Source: Candidatus Thalassarchaeum betae | GTDB taxonomy: Archaea > Thermoplasmatota > Poseidoniia > Poseidoniales > Thalassarchaeaceae | DNA: 64,000 nucleotides | Reading direction: 5' to 3' | Assembly: GCA_003193925.1 (NCBI GenBank) | Contig: PSPG01000002.1 | Location: forward strand, 41,258-105,257 | Shown here: positions 1 through 8,182 of the stretch, one piece after another | How the letters are laid out: each line of letters starts with the position of its first letter | How positions within the stretch are numbered: the first letter of the stretch is position 1 | Position numbers and translations under genes: made by a program | The notes under the pieces: generated by a model | Told to the model about the DNA's origin: nothing | Seen by the model: the letters and a program-made list of their open reading frames with translations, nothing else | Database searches by the model: none

Positions 1-805
1 CTCTCCTCCTCGCTGCTGCGGCGGCTTGGCCCCCCGTCTTGCGCGGTCCAGCCCTCCTGCGCTGGGCTCTGCGGACCCTCACGTCGTCGCTCGACTTGGC
101 CTTCTCCTCCTCTAGCAGATACAGGAGAGGCTCGGGGATCGGGTCTCCGGCGACGACGAGCGGATGGCTCCGGTAGCGGAAGAGCTTGATGTGCCGGTCG
201 ATGATTCGTCCCAAAGGCGCGCTCATCGTGATGTAGGTGGCAATCCAAGCGGGGAATATCCACATCACCCTGTCGTTGAACTCCCACATCGGCACCCAAG
301 GCAGGCTGACGAAGGCCACTCTGAAGGTCTCCACCTCACTGGCCATCCAACTGAAGATTGCGATGATGAAGACCATCGTGAACATCATCGGCCTCATCAT
401 CGCTGACTGCATGGCCATCTGCTCGGGCATCAGTTCCATCTGCAGCTTCTGCATCTTGTCCGCCCGGGCTGTGTCACGGGCCATCTGGGCCTCTCTGAGT
501 TGCTTACTGACCTGGCGTTGGCGGTGACTGAAATGAGCCTGTCTCAAGGGGTCCATGAAGAAGGACCGGATGATAGTGTTCACAACCATGATGCTGGAGC
601 CGACGATGAACACCGTCGGAACGAAGTACAACGAGTGGAACGGGAGCAGGGGTATGAGGACGTAACCCGCCCCGTCGGCCAATGCTATCCGAAGGCTTGG
701 GTTGAGCATCAGCACCACCATCATCACCAGGAGGAAGAGCATTGGAAGCATCATCGAGGACATGGCCTCGGCCTGCGAGTCGCTGCTGGTGCCCGCTGAT
801 GCCAT
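1..805 (-). CDS. EMC3/TMCO1-like (DUF106) membrane protein, partial
   Basis: The reading frame opens at ATG 805 and runs off the left edge after 268 codons, so the C-terminus is missing. The protein starts MASAGTSSDSQAEAMSSM. A first membrane segment (about residues 18-35) is followed by another around the PLLPFHSLYFVPTVFIVG stretch. Next comes a charged coiled-coil loop (SHRQRQVSKQLREAQMARD), then methionine-rich hydrophobic segments ending near PAWIATYITMSAPLG, and a basic tail. TM segments split by a cytoplasmic coiled coil fit the archaeal DUF106 family, relatives of YidC/Oxa1/EMC3 that insert membrane proteins. It lies 69 bp downstream of the polyproline gene on the same strand and may be cotranscribed with it. 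The family assignment rests on topology and motif feel, not a search. Confidence 0.75.
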   Translation of the reverse strand, partial: MASAGTSSDSQAEAMSSMMLPMLFLLVMMVVLMLNPSLRIALADGAGYVLIPLLPFHSLYFVPTVFIVGSSIMVVNTIIRSFFMDPLRQAHFSHRQRQVSKQLREAQMARDTARADKMQKLQMELMPEQMAMQSAMMRPMMFTMVFIIAIFSWMASEVETFRVAFVSLPWVPMWEFNDRVMWIFPAWIATYITMSAPLGRIIDRHIKLFRYRSHPLVVAGDPIPEPLLYLLEEEKAKSSDDVRVRRAQRRRAGPRKTGGQAAAAARRR

Positions 806-874
806 GTACCCTCGCTCCGCCAGAACAGGATGAACGCTTCGGTGGACGCCAAAGGCGTCCAATCGGTTCCGCAA

Positions 875-3466
875 TCAGAGGGAATAACTGCAGACGACGC
901 ATACCGATGCGCCTATTTCCGCCTCGGAACCGCATATTGGGCAGACCTCGCCCCCAGGCGCACCAGCCGCTTCCTCCTCCTCTGGCTCTTCTTCCTGCGG
1001 CTCTGGCTCCCCTTCCTGAGACTCTTCTTCCTGAGGCTCTTCTCCCTCCGGCTCTGGCTCCTCGGGTTCTGACTCTGGCTCTGGCTGTCTGGGAAGTTCG
1101 GGGACCCTCTCCGGGTCCACCCACTCTGGAAGGTTAGGCTCCTCGTCGACCTCTGCGCCGAAGGTGGCGCCGTGGAAGTCCTGAGCGTCAGAGACCTTGT
1201 ACTCCGACTCGGGGTCCCCTTGGATCTCGTATGTCACCTCTATCCTCTCTCCCCGCTCAATCCTGCCAATCTTCCACTCGGTATGGGTCCCCTCGGGGGC
1301 TGCCTCCTTCTTCATGCGCACATCACGCTCGCCGTCAATCGAAGAGCGCACCGTGGAGTCCTCGATCGAGAAGGTCCCGGGAACCACGTCATGTAGAGCG
1401 AGGTCGTCGAGGGCGCTGTCGGAGTTGTTCTCGAACATCAGCAGGACCTCGTACCTGCCGGCGTTGCCAGCTGGAAAGACCTCCTTTCCAGTGCTCACGT
1501 TGCGCCGGCGGTGGACGACTCGCATCTGAGGGGGTCTCTCTACGACCCTGGTCGCCACAGGACCAAACTTCTCGGAACCGAAGTCGGCCCTGATGGGGGC
1601 TGCTAGGAGCTCGTTCGCCGGAGAGGGGTCTGGTGCATGCAGCGGATACCTGATCACCATGGTCTTGCCGGGCTGGAGGCCGAGTGGGGCAGAAGTGCCT
1701 ACGGTGATTCTCAGTCCGTGGCCTTCGCTGTCTGGGGAGATCATCCTCTCTTCCAGCTGAATCCCGTTGATCACCTCTATCAGGTACTGCTCCTCATTGA
1801 GGTCGGTACCCCCGATCTCGATGCTCACGTCGTCCTGCGAAGGGGGGTCGAAGATCCCCGGGACGTCATCCAGCAGACGCATGACGTTAATCGGGGCCGA
1901 GCCGTTGTTCTCAATCGATATCGTAGCCTCGATATCAGAAGGCACGAACGACTTGATCCTAGATTTATCATACTGCTTGAGCAGTACTGCGTCCAGCACG
2001 GTCAGTTTCTGCTCCTTCAAGTCGATCGATCCCCTTGACTCGACGGCCACACGAGGCAGGATGGAGGACCTGAACTCGTGGGTGAAACTGGGGCTGTCGG
2101 CCTCCACCCTCTTCTCCATGGAACTCCAGCTCCCCTCGGGAGGGACGTCCTGACGGAGGTCAGAGATGTCCAGTATCGGATTTTCTCTGCCGGACTGCCA
2201 GACAGTCACCCCCGACAGTGTAACCACGAAGGAGGATCTGTTCTCGAACACGGACTTGCAGTGCCAGATCCCGGGTCTGTCATCCTCGACCTTGTCGACT
2301 CTCATCATGTGTAGGGTGGAGCCGGAGACGCGGTCGAAGTCGGCTCTCGAGACCGTCGCCTCAGCAGTGTAATTCGCGGAAGCGACGCCGGCGGAAATCT
2401 TGTCGACCCCCCCGGTGGTGACTCTGGGCGAGAGGGCGAGCACCCTGCTCTCACCGACGTTGAGCCTGCCGATCTCCCAGGAGATATATGAATCCCCGAC
2501 GCTGTACTCAGGGCCGTCGGGAATGTGGAAGTTGTCCGGGAAGGTCCTGCTGACCTCGACCTCCAAGAGAGGGCCGGGCGAGATGTTCTCGACCTCGAGC
2601 TGCAACTCAATCTCCTGTTGCTCCTCGGAGAAGACCAGTGACAGACTATCCTCCTGGTCCCTCTCCGGGTTGGTGTCGATGGATTCCTTCAGGACCAGCA
2701 TCCGAGGACCGCTGGCGGAGTATGGGATTACCGTGTCCTCGGTGGCCTCGAGCTCCCTCACGGATATCGAGCGCCCTCCGATGTCTGTGGCGCTAGTTGA
2801 TGAGAGTAGTACCTCTATGTCCCATGCCCTGTGCTTCTTGCTTGCGTTTCGCAGTATCAGTTCGCCTTCTATGGTCTGCCGCCTGATCGAGCCGTCGGGA
2901 TTCAGGGTGGAGGTCTCCACTTCGCTCAGGGTGGCGTGTAGCTTGTCGCCCGGGATCGCGTCCACCTCCCTGGCGGACCTCAGGTGGGGAGAGGAAGCCG
3001 GAGCCACTACCGCCTTGGATAGGGCGTCGGCAATGGGGGAGTCCTCTTCAGAGTCCAAGGAGTCCACGGAGGACTCGGGTTCAGCCCAGTCTATCTCGTC
3101 GGCCTCCTGGCTATCTCCCGCACCGCTCAGCGCGGCTAGCGAGTCCTGTAGAGAAGCAGGCTCCTCAGACTCCTCATCCGGGACATCCAAGCCGGGGGGA
3201 GGAGGTGGCGGTGAGTCGGGTCCGGATGGAGTGGGGGAGGGGGCGTCGAAGCCGGGAGGAGGAGAAGGGGCCTCCCCAGGCTCCTCATCAGGCTCACCCG
3301 AAATCTCCCTGTCCTCGAGTTCCATCAAGCCCGGTGGCGGAGGAGGTGGCGAGGGCGCTTGTTCGCCCTCCGAATCGTCATCCTCCTCTTCCTCGAAACC
3401 GGGTGGGGGGGGCGGAGGAGGAGGGAGGGGGAACCCTGAAGGAGGGGGAGGGGGCTCTTCTGACAT
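875..3466 (-). CDS. Polyproline, DUF11-like beta-sandwich and C-terminal zinc-ribbon protein
   Basis: 863 aa from ATG 3466 (MSEEPPPPPSGF). A longer in-frame extension to 3598 exists but would read through the box A-like element, so it was rejected. Residues 1 to about 110 carry four proline runs, each ending in PPPPG-F/L or PPPG-F and followed by an acidic stretch. An acidic linker leads into several beta-rich modules containing ENNGSAPINVM-type and ENNSDSALDDL-type strands, resembling DUF11/CARDB domains. The C-terminus is a long E/P-rich linker plus a short zinc ribbon (CPIC and CVVC pairs). No signal peptide or membrane segment is visible, so it looks cytoplasmic, which is unusual for DUF11-like modules. 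No function is recognised. A TATA-like element at 3510-3519 fits a leader of about 20 nt. Confidence 0.8.
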   Translation of the reverse strand: MSEEPPPPPSGFPLPPPPPPPPGFEEEEDDDSEGEQAPSPPPPPPGLMELEDREISGEPDEEPGEAPSPPPGFDAPSPTPSGPDSPPPPPPGLDVPDEESEEPASLQDSLAALSGAGDSQEADEIDWAEPESSVDSLDSEEDSPIADALSKAVVAPASSPHLRSAREVDAIPGDKLHATLSEVETSTLNPDGSIRRQTIEGELILRNASKKHRAWDIEVLLSSTSATDIGGRSISVRELEATEDTVIPYSASGPRMLVLKESIDTNPERDQEDSLSLVFSEEQQEIELQLEVENISPGPLLEVEVSRTFPDNFHIPDGPEYSVGDSYISWEIGRLNVGESRVLALSPRVTTGGVDKISAGVASANYTAEATVSRADFDRVSGSTLHMMRVDKVEDDRPGIWHCKSVFENRSSFVVTLSGVTVWQSGRENPILDISDLRQDVPPEGSWSSMEKRVEADSPSFTHEFRSSILPRVAVESRGSIDLKEQKLTVLDAVLLKQYDKSRIKSFVPSDIEATISIENNGSAPINVMRLLDDVPGIFDPPSQDDVSIEIGGTDLNEEQYLIEVINGIQLEERMISPDSEGHGLRITVGTSAPLGLQPGKTMVIRYPLHAPDPSPANELLAAPIRADFGSEKFGPVATRVVERPPQMRVVHRRRNVSTGKEVFPAGNAGRYEVLLMFENNSDSALDDLALHDVVPGTFSIEDSTVRSSIDGERDVRMKKEAAPEGTHTEWKIGRIERGERIEVTYEIQGDPESEYKVSDAQDFHGATFGAEVDEEPNLPEWVDPERVPELPRQPEPESEPEEPEPEGEEPQEEESQEGEPEPQEEEPEEEEAAGAPGGEVCPICGSEAEIGASVCVVCSYSL

Positions 3467-3508
3467 GGCGCTAACACCCCGATGGGTGGTCGCGGACGTG
3501 GCTTGGAT

Positions 3509-3519
3509 TGGTATAACCA
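3509..3519. promoter_or_regulatory. Shared box A-like element between divergent genes
   Basis: GGTATAACC sits inside a near-palindrome (TTGGTATAACCA) in the 124-bp gap between two divergent genes. Read on the minus strand it would start RNA about 20 nt before ATG 3466. Read on the plus strand it would give a leader of about 50 nt before GTG 3591. This is inferred from archaeal promoter spacing. Confidence 0.45.
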
Positions 3520-3570
3520 TTACTTGTCGGACACTGAGCCGATGGCAGGGCGTCACGAATGGTTGAAGTT

Positions 3571-3589
3571 CTCTCGCCCTTGGCGAGAG
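3571..3589 (+). promoter_or_regulatory. Perfect 8-bp inverted repeat next to a GTG start
   Basis: CTCTCGCC and GGCGAGAG are perfect 8-bp arms around a 3-nt loop, ending one base before the GTG start at 3591. In RNA this would be a stable hairpin covering the usual ribosome-binding position, so it may limit translation. It could instead be a protein-binding palindrome. Confidence 0.5.
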
Positions 3590-3590
3590 C

Positions 3591-4433
3591 GTGAGCAATC
3601 AGGACGGGACAGCGCCTCCAGTGCTGTTCGTCGTCGGTACCGCAGGTGCTGGAAAGAGTTCCTTGGTGACTGCCTTCCAACGGTGGGCGCGATTCCTCGA
3701 GGTCGATGTACTCGCGATCAACCTCGACCCCGGGGCCGAGAGGGTGCACTACGACGCGGAGTACGACGTCAGGGACCTCGTTTCGCTGTCTGACGTCATG
3801 GTCGAGTACGACCTAGGCCCTAACGGCGCTCAAATCCTGGCCGCTGACCTGGTGGCGGCACAGGCGACCGAAGTCTTCGACGAGATCGAGGGGCTGTCGT
3901 GCGATCTGCTGATTGTCGACACGCCGGGCCAGGTGGAACTGTTCGCCTTCAGAGAGGCCTCCAACCACCTCGTCAGCGTGATAGGCCAAGGCAGGGCCTG
4001 CCTAATCTTCCTGTTCGACCCGATGCTCTCACGGACTCCGAGCGGCTTCGTGGCGCAGATGCTCCTTTCGGCAATCGTGCACTTCAGGCTGGGGCTCCCT
4101 ACAGCGAACTTCCTCTCCAAGTCGGACTTATTGGAGCCGGAGACCCTCGAGAAGGTGATGGAGTGGGGCGACAACCTGGAGGCGCTGGAGGCCGCGTTGT
4201 ACGAGGAATCGGCCCAGCAAGCCCTCGACAGCCAGTCCGGCAGCCAAAGGGCCGAGTTCGCCATAGGCCAGCTCAGGATGATGCAGCACGCGTCGATACA
4301 GCCTGGCTTGGTGCCCCTTTCCAGTGAGGAGGAGGAGGGACTTGCCGACGTGCTGACCTTCGCACAGTCAGTATTCGGCGGAATGGCTGATGCCAGAGAC
4401 GGATTTGCAGGGGACATAGAGCATGAGAGGTAG
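3591..4433 (+). CDS. GPN-loop GTPase
   Basis: 280 aa from GTG 3591. P-loop GTAGAGKSS at residues 16-24, the diagnostic Gly-Pro-Asn loop at 76-78 (EYDLGPNGA), DTPGQ at 110-114 and SKSD (the NKxD position) at 176-179. GPN GTPases are dimeric. Eukaryotic members help assemble and import RNA polymerase II; archaeal members are conserved but poorly defined. Length is normal for the family. The 3' end overlaps argF by 11 bp, so the two are probably one operon. The acidic C-terminal region (PLSSEEEEG) is also typical. An inverted repeat directly precedes the start codon. Confidence 0.93.
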   Translation: MSNQDGTAPPVLFVVGTAGAGKSSLVTAFQRWARFLEVDVLAINLDPGAERVHYDAEYDVRDLVSLSDVMVEYDLGPNGAQILAADLVAAQATEVFDEIEGLSCDLLIVDTPGQVELFAFREASNHLVSVIGQGRACLIFLFDPMLSRTPSGFVAQMLLSAIVHFRLGLPTANFLSKSDLLEPETLEKVMEWGDNLEALEAALYEESAQQALDSQSGSQRAEFAIGQLRMMQHASIQPGLVPLSSEEEEGLADVLTFAQSVFGGMADARDGFAGDIEHER

Positions 4434-5382
4434 TGATTCGAAGCGGGACTTGATGGCGATAGACGATGTGAGCGAGGAGTTGTCCGAACTCATCGCCTGG
4501 GCCATCGCCTTCAAGCACGCGGGCGACATCAACTACGAATTCAAACCGCTTGACGGGATGTCGATAGGCTCGATCTACGAGAAGCCGTCGACGAGGACCA
4601 GAGTGTCCTTCGAAGTAGGTGTGAGCAGACTCGGCGGCCACCCTCTGACCCTGTTGTCTAATGACATCCAACTCGGCAAGAGCGAATCCATCGCCGACAC
4701 CGCAGCCGTCCTCTCACGGTACCTCGACGGGATCACGTACAGGTGCTTCAAGCACGGTGACGCGGAGGAACTGGCCAGACACGCCACCGTCCCGGTGATC
4801 AATGCCCTCTCTGACCTACACCACCCCTGTCAGGCGGCTGCTGACCTGATGACCATAGCCGAGCACGGCGAGAGCGTCAGCGGCCACATCGCTTGGGTCG
4901 GCGATGGCAATAATGTGTTCCACGACCTGCTGCTTGCCGGCGTCGCGCTCGGACACGACGTCTCTTACGCGACGCCTGCGGGCTTCGAGCCCGATGAATC
5001 CGTGATGGATAGGGCTCGCAGGATCAGCGCCACCACAGGTGCCATCATCAGCGGCTCCAACGACCCCGTCAAGGCCGTAAGTGGGGCTGGGGTCGTCTAC
5101 ACCGACATCTTCGTGTCGATGGGAGAAGAGCACATGGAGGGCAAGTTCAACGCCTTCGATGGCTTCCAAGTCAACGAGGAACTGGTTTCGAACGCTAACC
5201 CCGACTACCTGTTCATGCACTGCTTACCGGCGCATCGTGGCGAGGAGGTGACCGATGCGGTCATCGACTCCCCTAACAGCGTTGTCTTCGAGCAGGCCGA
5301 GAACAGAATGTGGGCACAGATGTCACTGCTCACTTACCTCTGCAACGAAACTGCTTGGCACGCATTCAGGGAACTCGAGTGA
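4423..5382 (+). CDS. argF: Ornithine carbamoyltransferase
   Basis: 319 aa from ATG 4423, which overlaps the GTPase gene; ATG 4453 would give a 309-aa protein closer to typical length. It joins carbamoyl phosphate and ornithine to make citrulline in arginine synthesis. Carbamoyl-phosphate site STRTR at residues 56-60, HPCQ at 134-137, the ornithine-loop SMG at 232-234 and HCLPAHRG at 266-273 separate it from aspartate carbamoyltransferase. No other arg gene is in view, so arginine genes are scattered. Its TGA (5380-5382) abuts the stop of the convergent prenyltransferase gene, forming the palindrome TGATCA. Confidence 0.95.
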   Translation: MRGSDSKRDLMAIDDVSEELSELIAWAIAFKHAGDINYEFKPLDGMSIGSIYEKPSTRTRVSFEVGVSRLGGHPLTLLSNDIQLGKSESIADTAAVLSRYLDGITYRCFKHGDAEELARHATVPVINALSDLHHPCQAAADLMTIAEHGESVSGHIAWVGDGNNVFHDLLLAGVALGHDVSYATPAGFEPDESVMDRARRISATTGAIISGSNDPVKAVSGAGVVYTDIFVSMGEEHMEGKFNAFDGFQVNEELVSNANPDYLFMHCLPAHRGEEVTDAVIDSPNSVVFEQAENRMWAQMSLLTYLCNETAWHAFRELE

Positions 5383-6288
5383 TCAGGCCAACAGAGAGCT
5401 ACCTAGGAGTGCCGCGAGGCACAAGTACATTGATTTCTTGATCAGCTGCTGAGCGGCATGATCCTCAGAGAGTACCAACTTCGGCTTGGCCAGCATCAGC
5501 ACCACCACAGCCGGAATCACTCCAACAAGGTGCAGTTCGGGAAAGATTCCTATTGCGAAGGGCAGCAGCATCGAGGCGAGAGTGAGCAGGAGGAGCGCCC
5601 AAGCTAATGTGCGGGCTCGTTGTGGCCCGACTTGCATGGCGTAGGTGCTTCTCCCCTCGTCGCCCTCCATGTCCTCGACGTCCTTGACTATCTCCCGAGC
5701 GAGGGTGTACAGGACTCCGATGACGAACATGGCCCACGCACGGTGGTTAAACGGCTCGAACACGCCGGCAGCGCCGAACAGCACGACCATGCCGACGGAA
5801 AGGCTGATGGCGATGTTCCCAGACAGGCCCCTCTCCTTGAGGCGCAGGCTGAACGGGGCCGCGGACTCGTAGTTCGTCAGCAGGAAAAGCGCGCCCAGCC
5901 AAATCGCCAGTGAAGGGTACCATCCCTCAATTCCCCCCACCGTGCCGCTCGCAGTCGCAGCAGCGCCTGCAATCGAGACCACCGAGAGCGTCATCATCAG
6001 GGCTATCCCCCTCTTTGCCGAGGCCTCTGAGATGGCACCGGAGGGAAGCGGTCTGTTGGGTCGGTTGACGCGGTCAATCTCCAAGTCGAGGTAGTCGTTC
6101 AACGCGTTCCACGAGCACATGAAGCTCCAGACCGACAGCGCTTGCAATACGGTAATCAGGGCGAAATCGCCCTCTGGCAGCCCGCCCAGAGCCATCATGG
6201 CCCCCAGGAAGACCCCGAACACCCCTACGGTCGAGTTTCCCGCCCTGAACAGGACCCACCATGGCCCTAGTGCACCGCCTCCACCCAC
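5383..6288 (-). CDS. UbiA-family prenyltransferase, probable digeranylgeranylglyceryl phosphate synthase
   Basis: 301 aa from GTG 6288. An integral membrane protein with about eight hydrophobic helices. The first Asp-rich motif NDYLDLEID is at residues 64-72, followed by RPNRPLPSG. The second Asp-rich motif DVEDMEGD is at 203-210. Both bind Mg-diphosphate in UbiA enzymes. In archaea the usual member attaches the second geranylgeranyl chain to geranylgeranylglyceryl phosphate in ether-lipid synthesis, and this is the best guess. Related UbiA enzymes for quinone or chlorophyll-type prenylation cannot be excluded by eye. It lies downstream of two small genes on the same strand. Confidence 0.85.
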   Translation of the reverse strand: MGGGGALGPWWVLFRAGNSTVGVFGVFLGAMMALGGLPEGDFALITVLQALSVWSFMCSWNALNDYLDLEIDRVNRPNRPLPSGAISEASAKRGIALMMTLSVVSIAGAAATASGTVGGIEGWYPSLAIWLGALFLLTNYESAAPFSLRLKERGLSGNIAISLSVGMVVLFGAAGVFEPFNHRAWAMFVIGVLYTLAREIVKDVEDMEGDEGRSTYAMQVGPQRARTLAWALLLLTLASMLLPFAIGIFPELHLVGVIPAVVVLMLAKPKLVLSEDHAAQQLIKKSMYLCLAALLGSSLLA

Positions 6289-6329
6289 GCCCTGACTCAG
6301 GGCGGCTGGGCCTTCATTCCTTCCCCGGA

Positions 6330-6584
6330 CTAAGCTGTGGCCTGCAATGCCTGCTGGCTGAGGCTCCAGACGCAGACCGTGTAGGTACTGCCTCTGAACA
6401 GCCCGCGGACGTGTCCGACCTTGGAGAATCTCCTGTCCTTGGCAAGTATGTTACCGACCTGGTTCATCGTGGCTCCCCACCGGAACCTGCCGTTCAGGTG
6501 ATCGAAGATCTCGACGGTGTTGGCGGTGTCGTTCTCCTCGAGGTAGACCCGGACCTCCTCACGGAGCCGTCCTGTCCTGGACAT
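6330..6584 (-). CDS. Small winged-helix-like protein
   Basis: 84 aa from ATG 6584 (MSRTGRLREEVRVYL). That ATG shares its A with the upstream TGA (TGATG), pointing to translational coupling. The middle reads like a small DNA-binding helical domain: EEVRVYLEENDTANTVEIF, then GATMNQVGNILAKD as a possible recognition helix, then the basic wing KVGHVRGLF. A longer start at 6644 would overlap the upstream gene by 61 bp. It sits 41 bp before the prenyltransferase gene. It may be a small transcription factor; no family name is claimed. Confidence 0.6.
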   Translation of the reverse strand: MSRTGRLREEVRVYLEENDTANTVEIFDHLNGRFRWGATMNQVGNILAKDRRFSKVGHVRGLFRGSTYTVCVWSLSQQALQATA

Positions 6585-6859
6585 CAGGCCACCACCGTAG
6601 GGGCTGCGCAACTGGCGTGCAGCCTCTCGCGCAGCCCAGCCCAACTCGATGGGCTGACGTTAATCTGCGCGGCCATGCGCGGCATTGGCCCCCATGAATC
6701 GGCCTCAGAGACCACTCCAGCGTAGCTGACCATTGTGGTAGGTGCGGGTTGCGGCACGGGTCCGTTCGTTCTTCGCAGGGTCGCGAGAGAGACCACCCTG
6801 CATGGTTCTGGACGCTTCCTGTAGAGGAGCGTCACTGTGTCGTTCGCTTGTCCGTTCAT
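6584..6859 (-). CDS. Small hypothetical protein
   Basis: 91 aa from ATG 6859 (MNGQANDTVTLLYRKRPEP). Support is contextual: its stop codon overlaps the next start (TGATG), and a TATA-like GCTTGATATG lies at 6881-6890, the right distance for leaderless transcription from the ATG. The sequence shows no recognised domain, signal peptide or membrane helix. The C-terminal half (SSWAGLRERLHAS) may be helical. It could be a spurious frame in front of the winged-helix gene, but the promoter and stop/start coupling make a real gene more likely than not. Confidence 0.5.
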   Translation of the reverse strand: MNGQANDTVTLLYRKRPEPCRVVSLATLRRTNGPVPQPAPTTMVSYAGVVSEADSWGPMPRMAAQINVSPSSWAGLRERLHASCAAPTVVA

Positions 6860-6880
6860 GGTGGTATGTCATGACTTCTT

Positions 6881-6890
6881 CATATCAAGC
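6881..6890 (-). promoter_or_regulatory. Box A-like element for the small gene pair
   Basis: Minus-strand GCTTGATATG is centred about 26 bp before ATG 6859, which predicts a leaderless transcript for the two small genes and perhaps the prenyltransferase gene behind them. Confidence 0.4.
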
Positions 6891-6960
6891 GAGGCAATAG
6901 TCCCGAGAGGTGAAGGTGAAAGTGAACGGAGACCCCCCATAGGCTCTCAAGGCATTGTTT

Positions 6961-6970
6961 TCTTAAGCGG
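6961..6970 (+). promoter_or_regulatory. Promoter-like element before tRNA-Glu
   Basis: TCTTAAGCGG, preceded by a T-run, lies 23-32 bp before the mature tRNA start, in box A position. The identical 10-mer occurs at 7090-7099 before guaC. Confidence 0.45.
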
Positions 6971-6992
6971 GTGTCCGGTGGCCGGAAAACAC

Positions 6993-7067
6993 GCTCGTGT
7001 AGTGTAGTTCGGTCCATCATGACGGACTCTCGATCCGTCGACCCGGGTTCAAATCCCGGCACGAGCA
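6993..7067 (+). tRNA. tRNA-Glu (CTC)
   Basis: Acceptor GCTCGTG (6993-6999) pairs with CACGAGC (7060-7066), and the discriminator A is at 7067. An encoded CCA follows at 7068-7070. The anticodon stem ACGGA/TCCGT encloses loop CTCTCGA with anticodon CTC, reading GAG. The T arm contains GGGTTCAAATCCC. No intron is visible. The encoded 3' CCA is worth noting, since many archaeal tRNA genes lack it. Confidence 0.95.
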
Positions 7068-7089
7068 CCACTATTGTCTCTCATAACGG

Positions 7090-7099
7090 TCTTAAGCGG
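7090..7099 (+). promoter_or_regulatory. Promoter-like element before guaC
   Basis: A second copy of TCTTAAGCGG. Its TTAA core is about 31 bp before ATG 7126, so RNA would start roughly 5-10 nt before the start codon. Confidence 0.45.
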
Positions 7100-7125
7100 T
7101 CCTTCGTTGGCGTAGTAAGGTCTCG

Positions 7126-8178
7126 ATGCGCGTTGAGCACGATGTGAAGATGACCTTTGACGATGTTCTGATACGACCTAAGCGCAGTACGCTGGTTTCT
7201 AGATCGGATGTGACTCTGTCGAGGGACTTCAAGTTCCGCCATTCCGATGAGATCTGGAGCGGGGTGCCCATCGTGGCGGCCAACATGGACACCACCGGCC
7301 TGTTCTCGGTGGCCAAGGAGCTGCAGGAGCACGGCATGCTCACCTGCCTACAGAAATTCTACTCGACTCGCGAGTGCGCACGAGCGTGGGAAGACGGGGT
7401 GGACCCGGGCTTCGTCGCAGTCACATGCGGCTCCACGGACGAGAGCTTCGAGCTGCTGCAGCGCAAGATGGCGACCGATGACGGGATCAAGATGATCTGC
7501 GTAGACGTCGCCAATGGCTACCGCGAGGTGTTCGTCGAGTTCGTCAAGCGGGTTCGCGACAAGTTCCAGAGCAAGATTATCATCGCCGGCAACGTTGCCA
7601 CCAGGGAGATGACAGAGGCCCTCATCCTCGCCGGTGCGGACATAGTCAAAGTCGGCATAGGACCGGGCTCGGTCTGCACGACCTGCAAAGTGGCAGGCGT
7701 GGGCTACCCTCAGCTCTCGGCCATCGCGGAGTGCGCTGACGCAGCGCATGGCCTGCTGGGTCACGTGATGGCTGACGGTGGATGCTCCTCACCGGGCGAT
7801 GTCGCGAAGGCCTTCGGCGCGGGTGCGGACTTCGTCATGCTGGGCGGCATGTTCGCGGGACACGACGAGTCCGGTGGGGAGCTCATCAAGGGCGATAACG
7901 GCAGGATGTACAAGTCGTTCTACGGAATGTCATCGAGCAAGGCGATGGAGTCGCATTACGGTGAGGTCGCCGGGCACAGGGCCCCCGAGGGCAAGGAGGT
8001 CAGGGTGCCTTACAGAGGGGAGCTCGGCCTCACCGTGCAGTCCGTTCTTGGGGGAGTCAGGTCGGCCTGCTCGTATGTTGGTGCTCGCAGGATCAAGGAC
8101 CTTCCCAAGTGCACCACCTTCATCCGGGTGTCGCAGACCAGCAACGAGGTCTACGAGCGCTTCAACGTCGGGGAATGA
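7126..8178 (+). CDS. guaC: GMP reductase
   Basis: 350 aa from ATG 7126. It converts GMP to IMP with NADPH and ammonia release, in purine salvage. It resembles the bacterial/animal GuaC enzymes along its whole length: N-terminal [19 protein letters not shown] at residues 51-56, the catalytic loop [11 protein letters not shown] with Cys184, VMADGGC, and the GMSS motif. It has no CBS domains, unlike most IMP dehydrogenases, and its length matches GuaC. GMP reductase is uncommon in archaea, so horizontal acquisition is plausible. A promoter-like TCTTAAGCGG lies upstream. It converges on the archease gene with 4 bp between stops. Confidence 0.93.
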   Translation: MRVEHDVKMTFDDVLIRPKRSTLVSRSDVTLSRDFKFRHSDEIWSGVPIVAANMDTTGLFSVAKELQEHGMLTCLQKFYSTRECARAWEDGVDPGFVAVTCGSTDESFELLQRKMATDDGIKMICVDVANGYREVFVEFVKRVRDKFQSKIIIAGNVATREMTEALILAGADIVKVGIGPGSVCTTCKVAGVGYPQLSAIAECADAAHGLLGHVMADGGCSSPGDVAKAFGAGADFVMLGGMFAGHDESGGELIKGDNGRMYKSFYGMSSSKAMESHYGEVAGHRAPEGKEVRVPYRGELGLTVQSVLGGVRSACSYVGARRIKDLPKCTTFIRVSQTSNEVYERFNVGE

Positions 8179-8182
8179 CCTC

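Noticed and set aside
2400-3566. A 388-codon plus-strand open frame opposite the polyproline gene
   Set aside because: It is the antisense of a repetitive proline/acidic gene, is Ser/Gly low-complexity throughout, and has no recognisable domain or promoter.
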